DNA of 64,000 nucleotides from Desulfovibrio piger (GCF_012843875.1 NZ_JABAFY010000010.1:1-64000), one strand, 5' to 3'; shown: positions 1 through 7,873, counted from the first letter of the stretch. The notes: a model not told the origin generated them from the sequence alone. Numbers and translations: made by a program.

Positions 1-1079
1 GATTGAAACTCGACCTCACCCGTGATCTAATCGACGAGCTGAAAGTCGCACCCCACGCGGGTGCGTGGATTGAAACCCTTTTTACCCACGGCCATCTGAA
101 AAACGGCATTGGTCGCACCCCACGCGGGTGCGTGGATTGAAACGATTGCAAGGAATGTCTTTTTGTCGAAGACACTGACAGGTCGCACCCCACGCGGGTG
201 CGTGGATTGAAACCATGTCCTGGCGTCCATCGTCGGAACCAAAGATGACGTCGCACCCCACGCGGGTGCGTGGATTGAAACACACGAGGCGCCGCGCCGG
301 TGGAGATGTGGACCCAAGTCGCACCCCACGCGGGTGCGTGGATTGAAACATGGTCAGGGCCGTGGATGCTTCCGGCGCGCGCAGGTCGCACCCCACGCGG
401 GTGCGTGGATTGAAACCTGTTCCTGCTGCTGTGCTTCCCATTGTTCATACGTCGCACCCCACGCGGGTGCGTGGATTGAAACCAACTTCAGCACGTCGCG
501 GTCGGCCTGCCCATAGGGTCGCACCCCACGCGGGTGCGTGGATTGAAACTTCCGTCGCGGACTGCTCGAACCATTGCGTCTTTGTCGCACCCCACGCGGG
601 TGCGTGGATTGAAACCCTCCTGCCTCATTTCCGGCGGTAACTGTCGTCCGTCGCACCCCACGCGGGTGCGTGGATTGAAACCACCAGGGCCAGATGATTG
701 CCCCGGATGTTGCGCAGTCGCACCCCACGCGGGTGCGTGGATTGAAACCGTGGCGCAAGGATTGATCTTGACGCAGCAGGGCGCGTCGCACCCCACGCGG
801 GTGCGTGGATTGAAACCCGAAAAATCCCACTGTCGATACGCCATCGCCGGTCGCACCCCACGCGGGTGCGTGGATTGAAACCAGGGCGGAATCTGGCCGG
901 TGAGGGCGTCGTATAGTTGCACCCCACGCGGGTGCGTGGATTGAAACGATCAGCCCCGCTTCTGGCGCGGCTGGCACATCATGTCGCACCCTACGCGGAT
1001 GCATGGATTGAAACTGATGCGCATAGTTTGCCTGATTGAGAGCTGCGGGTCGCCCCCCTCACGGGTGTGTGATTGAAAT
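1..1079 (+). CRISPR. CRISPR array, type I-C-like repeat, leader-distal part
   Basis: Thirteen identical 32-bp repeats start at 45, 112, 182, 250, 318, 385, 451, 518, 584, 650, 717, 785 and 850, beginning GTCGCACCCC and ending GGATTGAAAC. The window opens inside another repeat (1-9). The copy at 916 has one change, the copy at 983 has three, and the copy at 1049 is badly degraded. Spacers are 33-38 bp and all different. The repeat folds as CGCACCC / GGGTGCG with a 5-nt loop, and its end would give an ATTGAAAC crRNA handle, as in type I-C (known for the family). Decay at the right end implies the leader and cas genes lie left of the window, with transcription on the + strand. Subtype is inferred from the repeat only. 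Confidence 0.97.
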
Positions 1080-1115
1080 GGGGAGGCTCGAGCGCAGTTG
1101 CAAGCCCGCATGTCA

Positions 1116-1147
1116 TGACGCTCCGTTGCGGATACATGACTTGAAGC
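1116..1147 (+). repeat. Heavily decayed last CRISPR repeat
   Basis: This 32-bp stretch matches the consensus repeat at about 17 of 32 positions, with the matches concentrated in the second half (ends CTTGAAGC against ATTGAAAC). It lies one normal spacer length (about 36 bp) after the degraded repeat at 1049. Correct spacing plus 3'-end similarity suggests an ancient repeat that no longer functions. Confidence 0.5.
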
Positions 1148-1184
1148 TCCCTGCAAAAGAGTATCCGAAAGCTGGCCTAAAACA

Positions 1185-1220
1185 AAAAAGCCCTCACGGA
1201 GATTTCCGTAAGGGCTTTTT
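1185..1220 (-). terminator. Rho-independent terminator of tRNA-Thr
   Basis: AAAAAGCCCT.ACGGA pairs with TCCGT.AGGGCTTTTT around a short loop, with one mismatch. On the minus strand it follows the tRNA-Thr gene directly and ends in a T run. It could also stop transcripts leaving the CRISPR array on the + strand. Confidence 0.8.
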
Positions 1221-1229
1221 GCTTTTTCC

Positions 1230-1305
1230 TGGAGCTGGTGAAGGGACTTGAACCCATAACCTGCAGATTACAAATCAGCTGCTCTACCGATTGAGCCACA
1301 CCAGC
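1230..1305 (-). tRNA. tRNA-Thr(TGT)
   Basis: The minus strand gives a 76-nt cloverleaf with CCA encoded. Acceptor arms GCTGGTG and CACCAGC pair, the T arm contains GGTTCAAGTCC, and the anticodon loop TTTGTAA shows TGT. A promoter lies just upstream and a terminator just downstream, so it is probably a single-gene transcript. Confidence 0.97.
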
Positions 1306-1314
1306 ATTTCTCCT

Positions 1315-1343
1315 CTTTTAGATGAATCCTGACCGCTTGGCAA
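1315..1343 (-). promoter_or_regulatory. Promoter of tRNA-Thr
   Basis: On the minus strand TTGCCA (1343-1338) is followed after 17 bp by TAAAAG (1320-1315), about 10 bp before the tRNA. The CTTGCCA -35 form recurs at other stable-RNA promoters in this window. Confidence 0.6.
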
Positions 1344-1423
1344 GGGCTTTCGCACAGGGGGCTTTTCACCGGCCGGCTCTCCTGCCCTCAGCATCTGAAG
1401 GACAGCAGACGGCTCTCAAGCGG

Positions 1424-3211
1424 CTACCGCTCTGCCGCTGCCAGCAAGGGGACGAGCCCTTCCCGGCCGCAAATAGCCAGCGTCAGATGCTCCCGGGCGC
1501 GCGTCATTCCTACATAAGCCAGACGCCGCTGGCGGGGCTTCTCCGGCTGGAGGCGATCCATGCCCAGCAGGAAGACATGGGAAAAATCCAGACCTTTGGC
1601 GCTGTGGATGGTGGAGATGCAGACGCTGTCCGTGGTGATGTCGAAATAGCGCTTGCTGGTCGTATCCCGGGCCACCCAGCGGGCCATGACGCCCCGGGCC
1701 TCCACCGCTTCCAGCAGGCTTTCCGGCAGGCTGGACGCCAGCCCTTCCATGCGGGAATGGGCGTAGAGGATCGCTATCTCGCTCATGGGCACACCCTCCC
1801 GTACCAGAGTGGCCACGGAATCCGCCACGTCGCGCACCAGCGCAGGCGCATCGGCGCTTTGCAGCCAGCAGGGCGCTTCCCCTTCCGCCCCTGCCAGCTC
1901 CGGCACGGGCTCACCTTCCGGCAGCAGACGCAAGGCCATCCGGGCGATGGCCCGTGTGTTGCGGTACTGGCGTTGCAGGCGGCGCAGCCGCAGACCGGCG
2001 ATGCCCATTTTCTCCCAGCCGCTGTCCTCCGGCTGGTACAGGCATTGCTGTTCATCCTGGGCCACGGTCAGCACCCCATACGGCGGCAGCAGGGCCAGCA
2101 GGACGTGCGCCATCTCCGGGGAAAAATCCTGCCCCTCATCGACCAGGATGGCATCCCAGTGCCCTTTGAGCGGATGTTCCCCTTGCAGGCGCTCCTGTGC
2201 CTCCTGCACGATGATGTTGTAATACTCGCTCTCCTCGGCATGGGTCAGCGGTTCGCCCAGGATACGTTCGCAAACACTGTAAAACGGCACCACCTCCACC
2301 CCGTCCGGGCCAAGGCTGGCGCCCTTGCGGGCCAGCAAGCGGCGGATGTAGCCCACCAGCGACAGATTGAAGCAGGTCACCAGCACACGGCGGATCTTTT
2401 TGTCCACCCGCGGCAGGTTCCAGGCCTGATGCGCCAGGATGAGCGTCTTGCCGCTGCCGGACGGCCCGATGATGAGCTGTTTCCCGGCGCCCATGCCGCG
2501 TGCCAGATTTTCCTGGTCGCGGTCCAGAGCGCGGATGGTCTCGTCCTGGGCCGAGGCATGCGTCCCGCCGCGTACGGGCAGTTCCAGCCGCACCACGGGG
2601 AAGATCCGGGCCCGCAGCCAGTCGATCTGGGAACCCGAGAGCTGGAAAGGGAACAGGGGCGGGAAATGCTCCGCGAGCCAGCACGCGAAACTGCGGCCCG
2701 AGGCATCCCGCCGCAGCGGGGACTCCTCGTGCAGTTCATCCCAGAAGATGATCCGGCCCTCCTCCATGACCTCGCCCAGACCGGCCGCCCGGAATTCCTC
2801 ACGGCTGATGTGCGGCAACACCGCCCCGCCGGTGACGGGACAGGGCAGCAAAGGCTTGCCGTCCGCCATGCGGGGCGCGTGCTTGTTCAACAGGGTGAGC
2901 AGGCTGCCCACATATTCCCGCGCCTGGGCCAAAGGCTGCTTGCGCCGCTCCTCCCGGCCGTTGACCGACAGGAGCACGCTTTTGCCGTCCACTTCCAGCA
3001 GCTGGTCGATGAGCCAGTCCTTGACCTCCAGCACCACCAGGCCGCAATCGGGCGACAGCAGGATGAAGTCCGGCTCGCGCTCTTCGATGTCCGGCGCGTA
3101 CCAGCACAGGAATTTGCCGTCCGGCCGGGCCGTGCGTTGCAGAAAACTGTACGTTGCTTCTTCGCCGGTCGTCAGGAACGACGTCACATCAGCAGGAAAC
3201 ATGGTCGCCAT
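1424..3211 (-). CDS. NERD nuclease-domain / UvrD-type superfamily 1 helicase
   Basis: This 595-residue protein joins an N-terminal NERD domain (about 35-130) to an SF1 DNA helicase. NERD shows PDF(I) at 48-50 and the LEVKDW strand at 61-66, which resembles a PD-(D/E)xK nuclease core. Helicase motifs are RDQE (about 231), Walker A GPSGSGKT (249-256), DEGQD (358-362), QYRNTR (415-420), TIHSAKGLDF (534-543) and YVGMTRARE (566-574). All catalytic residues look intact, so it is probably an active ATP-driven translocase with DNA-cleaving potential. The ATG at 3211 has a GGGGGAG ribosome site. A 64-residue zinc-ribbon gene lies 16 bp upstream on the same strand. NERD-helicases occur in DNA repair and in defence loci; the nearby CRISPR array makes defence possible but does not prove it. 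Confidence 0.9.
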   Translation of the reverse strand: MATMFPADVTSFLTTGEEATYSFLQRTARPDGKFLCWYAPDIEEREPDFILLSPDCGLVVLEVKDWLIDQLLEVDGKSVLLSVNGREERRKQPLAQAREYVGSLLTLLNKHAPRMADGKPLLPCPVTGGAVLPHISREEFRAAGLGEVMEEGRIIFWDELHEESPLRRDASGRSFACWLAEHFPPLFPFQLSGSQIDWLRARIFPVVRLELPVRGGTHASAQDETIRALDRDQENLARGMGAGKQLIIGPSGSGKTLILAHQAWNLPRVDKKIRRVLVTCFNLSLVGYIRRLLARKGASLGPDGVEVVPFYSVCERILGEPLTHAEESEYYNIIVQEAQERLQGEHPLKGHWDAILVDEGQDFSPEMAHVLLALLPPYGVLTVAQDEQQCLYQPEDSGWEKMGIAGLRLRRLQRQYRNTRAIARMALRLLPEGEPVPELAGAEGEAPCWLQSADAPALVRDVADSVATLVREGVPMSEIAILYAHSRMEGLASSLPESLLEAVEARGVMARWVARDTTSKRYFDITTDSVCISTIHSAKGLDFSHVFLLGMDRLQPEKPRQRRLAYVGMTRAREHLTLAICGREGLVPLLAAAER

Positions 3212-3227
3212 GGCAGGGGCCCTCCCC

Positions 3228-3422
3228 CTACATGATATACATGACGAACCTTTTCCCGCAATCCTTGCAAGCGAGGATGATCCTGCCCTGCGCAGGACAG
3301 GTCCCGGATACGGGCAACAGACGGCGCAGCCACTCCGGCAGAAAAGACAGGCTTGCCCGGCTCAGCGTCGTGTGGCGGGAACCGCAATGCGGACAGGGAA
3401 ACACAGGCCTGTTCCTATCCAT
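3228..3422 (-). CDS. Small zinc-ribbon protein (64 residues)
   Basis: The ATG at 3422 is preceded by AAGGAGGT at ideal spacing; this start, not longer in-frame alternatives, gives a compact protein. CPHC (10-13) and CKDC (52-55) form a treble-clef or zinc-ribbon-like metal site. No other domain is visible. It sits 16 bp upstream of the NERD-helicase gene and is probably co-transcribed with it, so it could be a nucleic-acid-binding partner; that role is inference from position only. Confidence 0.7.
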   Translation of the reverse strand: MDRNRPVFPCPHCGSRHTTLSRASLSFLPEWLRRLLPVSGTCPAQGRIILACKDCGKRFVMYIM

Positions 3423-3522
3423 GAGGACCTCCTTTTTTGCCTGTTGTCTCGCTTGTCCGCTCCATAAAATGGAAAAGAAAGATGCATTCCATCGGGCAGC
3501 TCTGACGGCTGCCCTTCTTCCG

Positions 3523-3551
3523 TTGACATTAGTTCGCCCACGAACTAAAAA
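3523..3551 (+). promoter_or_regulatory. marR promoter with palindromic operator
   Basis: TTGACA (3523-3528) and a weak -10 TAAAAA (3546-3551) are 17 bp apart. Between and overlapping them lies TTAGTTCGCCCACGAACTAA (3529-3548), an inverted repeat with perfect 8-bp arms and a 4-bp centre. MarR dimers typically bind such sites, so binding here would block RNA polymerase and give autorepression. Confidence 0.7.
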
Positions 3552-3577
3552 CGCCCGAATTCCTGCACGGAGGCCCC

Positions 3578-4015
3578 ATGCCTGCCACCTCACCTGATGA
3601 CATCATCGACCTGCTTTCTCGTATCCGGGAGCAGGCCAACCAGCATATCTGCGACGAACTTGCCCGGCGCGGCATCACCGATCTGCTGCCCGCCCACGGG
3701 GCCGTGCTCCATGCCCTGTTCGAGGAATCCCCCCAGCCCATGAGCACGCTGGCCCGGCGCATAGGCCGCAAAAAAAACACGGTCACGGGCCTGGTGGATA
3801 CCCTGCAGGAGCGCGGCTACTGCCGGCGCCGTCCCTCGCCGCAGGACGCACGGGTGCAGCTCGTGTCCCTGAGCGACAGGGGCGAGGCCCTGCGCCATGT
3901 CCAGACGGACATCTCCACGGCACTGCACCGCAGGCTCTGGCAGGACGTCCCGCCCGCGGATCAGGCCGCCTGCATGGCTGTGCTGGACAGCCTCCTGCGC
4001 AATCTGGCCCGCTGA
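3578..4015 (+). CDS. MarR-family transcriptional regulator
   Basis: The product has 145 residues, normal for MarR. The winged-helix region (about 45-105) contains STLARRIGRKKNTVTGLVD as recognition helix and the wing motif DARVQLVSLSDRG, which is close to the family signature. N- and C-terminal helices would form the dimer interface. The start ATG follows CACGGAGG. It is followed after 48 bp by the broken sodium:solute symporter gene, so the regulator may have controlled that transporter in response to a small ligand. The perfect palindrome in its own promoter supports autoregulation. The ligand cannot be deduced. Confidence 0.9.
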   Translation: MPATSPDDIIDLLSRIREQANQHICDELARRGITDLLPAHGAVLHALFEESPQPMSTLARRIGRKKNTVTGLVDTLQERGYCRRRPSPQDARVQLVSLSDRGEALRHVQTDISTALHRRLWQDVPPADQAACMAVLDSLLRNLAR

Positions 4016-4063
4016 TCCTCTGTCCCCAACGCCCCGCCACTTTCAGCCATTCGCGGAATCCCC

Positions 4064-5500
4064 ATGCTCAAGACCGCTTCCCTTATCGGGCTCGTCCTCT
4101 ATTTTGTCATCCTGTTGCTGGTCGTCCTCAAGGAAAAAAAGAACAGCGACGTGGAAGATTATTTCTTTGCCGGGCGCAGCCTGCCGTTCTGGGCCCTGTC
4201 CATCACCTTCATCGCCTCATGGTGGGGCGGGGGCTCGGCCCTGTCCACGGCGGATCTGGCCTTTGCCGACGGCATGGGGGCCTTCTGGTACTACGGCGAG
4301 CCCGTGCTGGTGGCCACCCTGCTCATGGGCCTGGGGGCACGGGCCATCCGCAGCGTGGGCTATCTGACCTAGGGGGCCATGATGGAGGCCCGCTATTCCC
4401 GTCCCGTGGCACGGCTGCTGGCGCTGATGATCCTGTTTTTCATGCTGTTCTCCGCTGCCTCGCAGATGGTGGCCGTAGGGGACTTTTTCGGGACCTTCCT
4501 CGGCATGGGCTATGAGGGCGGCGTGCTGGCCGGGACGCTCATCGTGCTGGTCTATTCCATGTTCGGAGGCTTTCGCGGCGTTGTGCTCACGGACATCATC
4601 CAGTTCGTGCTGCTGCTCCTGTCCGCCCTGGCCGTCTTCGTGGTGGCCATGCAGGAATGCGGCGGTCTGGGCCCCATCGCCGAGGCGGCGGCCCGCAGCG
4701 GCAGGCCGGAATTCATGAGCCTGACCGCAGGCGCCCCCAAATACCTGATGTACGTCATCACCTTCGGCTGCTCGTGGATGATCCAGGCCAATGTCTGGCA
4801 ACGCATCTCGGCCACACGCGACACGCGGGACGCCCGGCGCATGACGGTCATGAGCTTTTTCGTCTACATCCCGCTGTACCTGATCGTGGTCCTTACCGGC
4901 ATGGCGGGCATCGTCCTGTTCGACACCCTGCCCAAGGGCGGCGTGGTCACCGCCCTGGTGGAAAGCTCCATGTCGCCCCTGCTGGCGGCGGTGGTCTTCG
5001 TGGGCATCTCGGCGGCCATCATGTCCACCATGGACTCCCTCATCAACACCGGCGCCATGACCCTGGTCATGGACCTGCTCCCCGGCAGCTACGACGAAAA
5101 GACCCGCTTGCGCCTGTCCCGGCTGGCCACGTTGGTCATCGTGGCCGTGGGCATCCTCATCTCCCTGCGCATCCGTTCCATCTTCGAGATCACCTGGATA
5201 GCCTCGGACATCATCACCACCGGCGTGTTCGTACCGCTTGTCCTGGCCTTTTTCTGGCGGCGCGGCACCAGCAGGGGCGCCCTGTGCTCCATGCTCTGCG
5301 GCCTGGCCTACTGCCTGTACAATCTGGCCATCTTCCTGGGGATGCCCTTGCCCGCCTTCTGGGAGCAGCAGTCGGCCCTGCAGGTGATCCTGGGCGTCTG
5401 CCTCTCCCTGCTGGTCTTTACCGTGACCAGCCTGCTGGATGAGCCGGAATACCACAAGGCCGACGCCTTTCTGGCCCGGACCCGGCAACAGGCCTGCTGA
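4064..5500 (+). pseudogene. Sodium:solute symporter (SSS family), interrupted by in-frame TAG
   Basis: Frame +2 reads as one continuous SSS-family transporter of about 478 codons, the usual family length, except for a TAG at 4370-4372. The first part (102 residues) has the start helix, VEDYFFAGRSLPFW and the GGGSALSTADLAF sodium-site region. The second part resumes at 4373 with GAMMEARYSRP and carries the remaining helices, including YSMFGGFRGVVLTD and STMDSLINTGAM. There is no frame change, so a single substitution (for example CAG to TAG) explains it. An internal ATG at 4379 could express the C-terminal 373 residues, but these lack the first helices and are unlikely to transport alone. It is either a recent nonsense mutation or a sequencing error. 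Confidence 0.85.
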
Positions 5501-5854
5501 CAACATGCTGCCCCGTGCCGTGACGCGCCTGCCGGGAACGCAGCCCGCAGCGTGAGCCACCGCGACATGTCCGGCAATCCACCGGCCGCGGCACATGGAA
5601 GCAGACCGGAAGGATGCCCTGCAAAGCCGCATCCTTTGGCGGACGAGGCCATGCCGAAACAACGCCGGCACAGGGCGTACGGCCATGCCACGCCCTGACG
5701 CTTTGCTCATGCCTGCCGCAGCAGACTGGCTCCGTCAGACTTGCGGACGCCCCCTTGGCAAGGCCCCGCTTTGCTGGCACAATCTCTGACAGGCCGTTTT
5801 TCGTCTGCTATTCAGGATACTTTTACCTGACCCGCTCCCGGGCAGGAGGGCATT
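5501..5854 (+). other. Intergenic region before the triplet-repeat gene
   Basis: No convincing gene, RNA or terminator was found. The last 50 bp are relatively AT-rich and probably hold the promoter of the 5855 gene, but no clear -35/-10 pair stands out. GGGCAGGAGGGCATT just before the ATG is its ribosome site. Confidence 0.5.
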
Positions 5855-6259
5855 ATGAAGACAGAATCGTCCGCCCCTTCCGAAGACAGCCTCCGCAACA
5901 AGCGCCGTTCCTTCCTGGCCGGTCTGGTCGCCACGGGCCTGCTCTATGCGACGCCGGTCCTTTTCTGCGTCAATGAGGCCGAGGCCCACTCCCGGCCCTC
6001 GCACCGGCGCCGTAGCCGCTATACCCACGGCAGCCATTATTCCCGGCGAAGCCGCTACTCCAGACGCAGCCGCCGCAGCCGTCCCTCGCGCCGCCGTTCC
6101 CGTCCCTCCCGCAACTATGATTACCGTGACCGTTATGACGACCGCTACGACGGTCGTTACGACGGCCGCTATAATGAAGGCTGGCATCGTGAGGCCGGGG
6201 ATCGCCTGCGTGACACGTTCAATGATGCCCTGGGGGGCTTCCGGCCGGATCGCTACTAG
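5855..6259 (+). CDS. Tat-signal protein with (His/Arg)-x-Ser triplets and RYD repeats
   Basis: The 134-residue product is not a family I recognise. Residues 1-44 look like a Tat signal: NKRRSFLAG (15-23), a hydrophobic stretch LVATGLLYATPVLF, and a likely signal-peptidase cut at AEA-HS (44/45). Residues 58-78 form consecutive triplets HGS HYS RRS RYS RRS RRS RPS. Residues 91-107 form DRYD/DRYD/GRYD/GRYN repeats. The C-terminus (108-134) is an amphipathic segment ending in PDRY. The mature part is extremely Arg/Ser/Tyr-rich and probably unstructured. It lies only 2 bp upstream of the HprK-PqqD gene, so the two are surely co-expressed. The triplets recall His-Xaa-Ser repeat peptides, but similarity to that family is only suggestive. 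It could be a kinase substrate, a modified precursor or a basic envelope protein. Confidence 0.85.
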   Translation: MKTESSAPSEDSLRNKRRSFLAGLVATGLLYATPVLFCVNEAEAHSRPSHRRRSRYTHGSHYSRRSRYSRRSRRSRPSRRRSRPSRNYDYRDRYDDRYDGRYDGRYNEGWHREAGDRLRDTFNDALGGFRPDRY

Positions 6260-6261
6260 GC

Positions 6262-7530
6262 ATGGCGCGCCAGGACGTCTTTTTTGCCGGTGTGCCGGGA
6301 GCCGTGCGACTGCATGACTGCGAAGGCCTGCTGCCTGCACTGGATGCTTTTTTCCGGCTCTGGCCGCACGCCCCGCAACCAGCAGGGCTCCCGACCATCT
6401 CCGGGATGCTGCCATCCGGCCTGCACGAAACTGCGCCCCTGCTGGTCATCACTCCACAGGGACGCGGCTATCGCCTGCGCTCACCCTGGTTGCCCGCTCC
6501 CCGTTACGAGCCCTCCCGGGCCTGTCTGCTGTGCAGCCTGGCCATCGAACTGGTGGCCGCCTGCTGCCATGCCTGCCCCCGCCTGATCTCCCTCCATGCC
6601 GCGGCCGTGCGCCTGCATGGGCGCACCCTGATTTTCTGCGGCGACAACCGCGCCGGGAAAAGCACGCTGGTCACCCGTCTCATGGCCGATGCCGCCCGGG
6701 GGCTCGGTGACGACCTGCTAGGTCTCCATCAGGGAAAAATCTTTTCCTTCGGCGTAGCTCCCCGCCTGCGCCTGCCCCTGCCCTCTTCCCCTGCCCTGAA
6801 ACGCTTCATGAACGAGCGCCCGGGCATACGTGATCGCCATTATGGCTATCTGGCCCCCTCCCCGGACGATCTGGCGCCCTGGGGCGAACGCCACGCCCCG
6901 GATGCCGTGATCCTGCTGGAACGCACGCCCGGCAGACGGGCCGTTCTTCTGCCCGCCTCTGCCGCCACCGGCATGGACAACGTGCTGGCCCGTTTCCTGA
7001 TCCCCGATGGCGGTGCACCGGAGGTCCTCAGGCTGGGCTCGCAACTGCTGGATGCCCTGCCCTGCCGCATCCTCCGCTATGATGACCTGGATGAAGCCGC
7101 AGGGCTCCTCGCACGGCAGGCGCCCTTGCTGCCCCCGGCTGCGCCCCTGCCCGCGGATTTTCCTCCCGTGCCGGATTCTTCTGCCTCTTGTGCTCGTCCC
7201 TCAGCCGGTCGGCCTCCCGCAGCCGAGCCCGCCGGCGACGCGGGGGACAGCAGGACACTGTGGCAGCAACGCCCGGGCCTGAGTTGCCGGCAGGCAGGAC
7301 AAAGCATCTTCCTCACGGACAGCCACGGTAACCACATCTTCCGTCTCGATGGCACCGGAGCCGTGGTCTGGCAGCTGCTTTCCGCTCCCCTTTCACGTGA
7401 CGAGGCTCTTTCCCTGCTGGCCGAGACCTTCCCTGACGTCCCCAAAACACGCATCCGGCACGAGCTGAAACAACTTTTTCAGGCCCTTTTTAAAGCCCGC
7501 TTGATCGAAAAAGCCCATAAAAGCCCCTGA
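6262..7530 (+). CDS. HPr-kinase-like protein fused to a PqqD-like recognition domain
   Basis: This 422-residue protein has two recognisable domains. Residues about 105-275 resemble HPr kinase / PEP-carboxykinase-like ATPases, with Walker A GDNRAGKST (127-135) and GLGDDLLGL (147-155) as the acidic metal-binding strand. Residues about 285-335 are a Pro/Ala-rich linker. Residues about 340-416 match PqqD, including HIFRLDGTGAVVWQLL and the C-terminal helices ending FKARLIE. PqqD domains bind leader peptides for modification enzymes, and HprK-like enzymes in some lasso-peptide clusters phosphorylate serine on the precursor (known for the families). The serine-repeat Tat protein immediately upstream is the obvious candidate substrate; this is inference. 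Residues 1-100 are not assigned. The ATG follows the upstream stop by 2 bp, indicating translational coupling. Confidence 0.85.
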   Translation: MARQDVFFAGVPGAVRLHDCEGLLPALDAFFRLWPHAPQPAGLPTISGMLPSGLHETAPLLVITPQGRGYRLRSPWLPAPRYEPSRACLLCSLAIELVAACCHACPRLISLHAAAVRLHGRTLIFCGDNRAGKSTLVTRLMADAARGLGDDLLGLHQGKIFSFGVAPRLRLPLPSSPALKRFMNERPGIRDRHYGYLAPSPDDLAPWGERHAPDAVILLERTPGRRAVLLPASAATGMDNVLARFLIPDGGAPEVLRLGSQLLDALPCRILRYDDLDEAAGLLARQAPLLPPAAPLPADFPPVPDSSASCARPSAGRPPAAEPAGDAGDSRTLWQQRPGLSCRQAGQSIFLTDSHGNHIFRLDGTGAVVWQLLSAPLSRDEALSLLAETFPDVPKTRIRHELKQLFQALFKARLIEKAHKSP

Positions 7531-7550
7531 AGCAAGGAAAACGGGCTTTT
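7519..7550 (+). terminator. Weak terminator after the HprK-PqqD gene
   Basis: AAAAGCCC (7519-7526) pairs with GGGCTTTT (7543-7550) across a 16-nt loop. The upstream arm overlaps the end of the coding region. The trailing T run is part of the stem, so efficiency is uncertain. Confidence 0.4.
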
Positions 7551-7566
7551 AGGTATATTCATAAAC

Positions 7567-7657
7567 TATTGTTTTTATTTATTTTTTATTTTTTAACGAA
7601 AAAAAATCGAAAAAATGCAAAAAAGTGCTTGCCAAAGGGGCCGGTTTTCCGTAAACA
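7567..7657 (+). promoter_or_regulatory. Promoter of the tRNA-Tyr / tRNA-Gly / tuf transcript with AT-rich UP element
   Basis: TTGCCA (7629-7634) and TAAACA (7652-7657) are separated by 17 bp. About 60 bp of almost pure A/T (7560-7625) lies immediately upstream, as expected of an UP element at a stable-RNA promoter. The motif AAAAAAGTGCTTGCCA is shared with the rpoB promoter and resembles the Gly/Cys tRNA promoter. Confidence 0.65.
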
Positions 7658-7787
7658 CATCCTTGCTGCTGACGAATGCCTCACGAAAGCGAAAGCCGAA
7701 CGGGGCAGCAGGGCACCGGAAGCAAAGCCGGACAAGCCCACGCCAGACTGAAAATCTTGCAAGCCAACATCGCTTGCAACTCAGAGT

Positions 7788-7873
7788 GGAGGGGTTCCCG
7801 AGTGGCCAAAGGGAACAGACTGTAAATCTGTCGTCGTAAGACTTCGGTGGTTCAAATCCACCCCCCTCCACCA
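7788..7873 (+). tRNA. tRNA-Tyr(GTA)
   Basis: An 86-nt class II tRNA with long variable arm and encoded CCA. Acceptor strands GGAGGGG and CCCCTCC pair, and the anticodon loop CTGTAAA shows GTA. It is the first gene of the tuf transcript. Confidence 0.97.

Noticed and set aside
27-1004. Open frames across the CRISPR array on both strands
   Set aside because: They translate the 32-bp repeat unit again and again and have no ribosome sites or family similarity.
1322-3235. A 637-codon frame on the + strand
   Set aside because: It is opposite a gene with clear helicase motifs on the minus strand and has no recognisable domain.
4370-4372. Pyrrolysine or programmed amber read-through in the symporter
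   Set aside because: No family precedent, no downstream structure typical of read-through, and no pyl genes in the window; a simple nonsense mutation is the better explanation.
4217-5710. A 497-codon frame opposite the sodium symporter
   Set aside because: His/Gln/Gly-rich shadow frame of the symporter; the same effect is seen opposite tuf, gpmI, paaK-like and rplA genes.
5755-5790. A possible sigma-54 promoter (TTGGCA...TTTGC)
   Set aside because: The distance between the GG and GC pairs is 14 bp instead of the required 10 bp.
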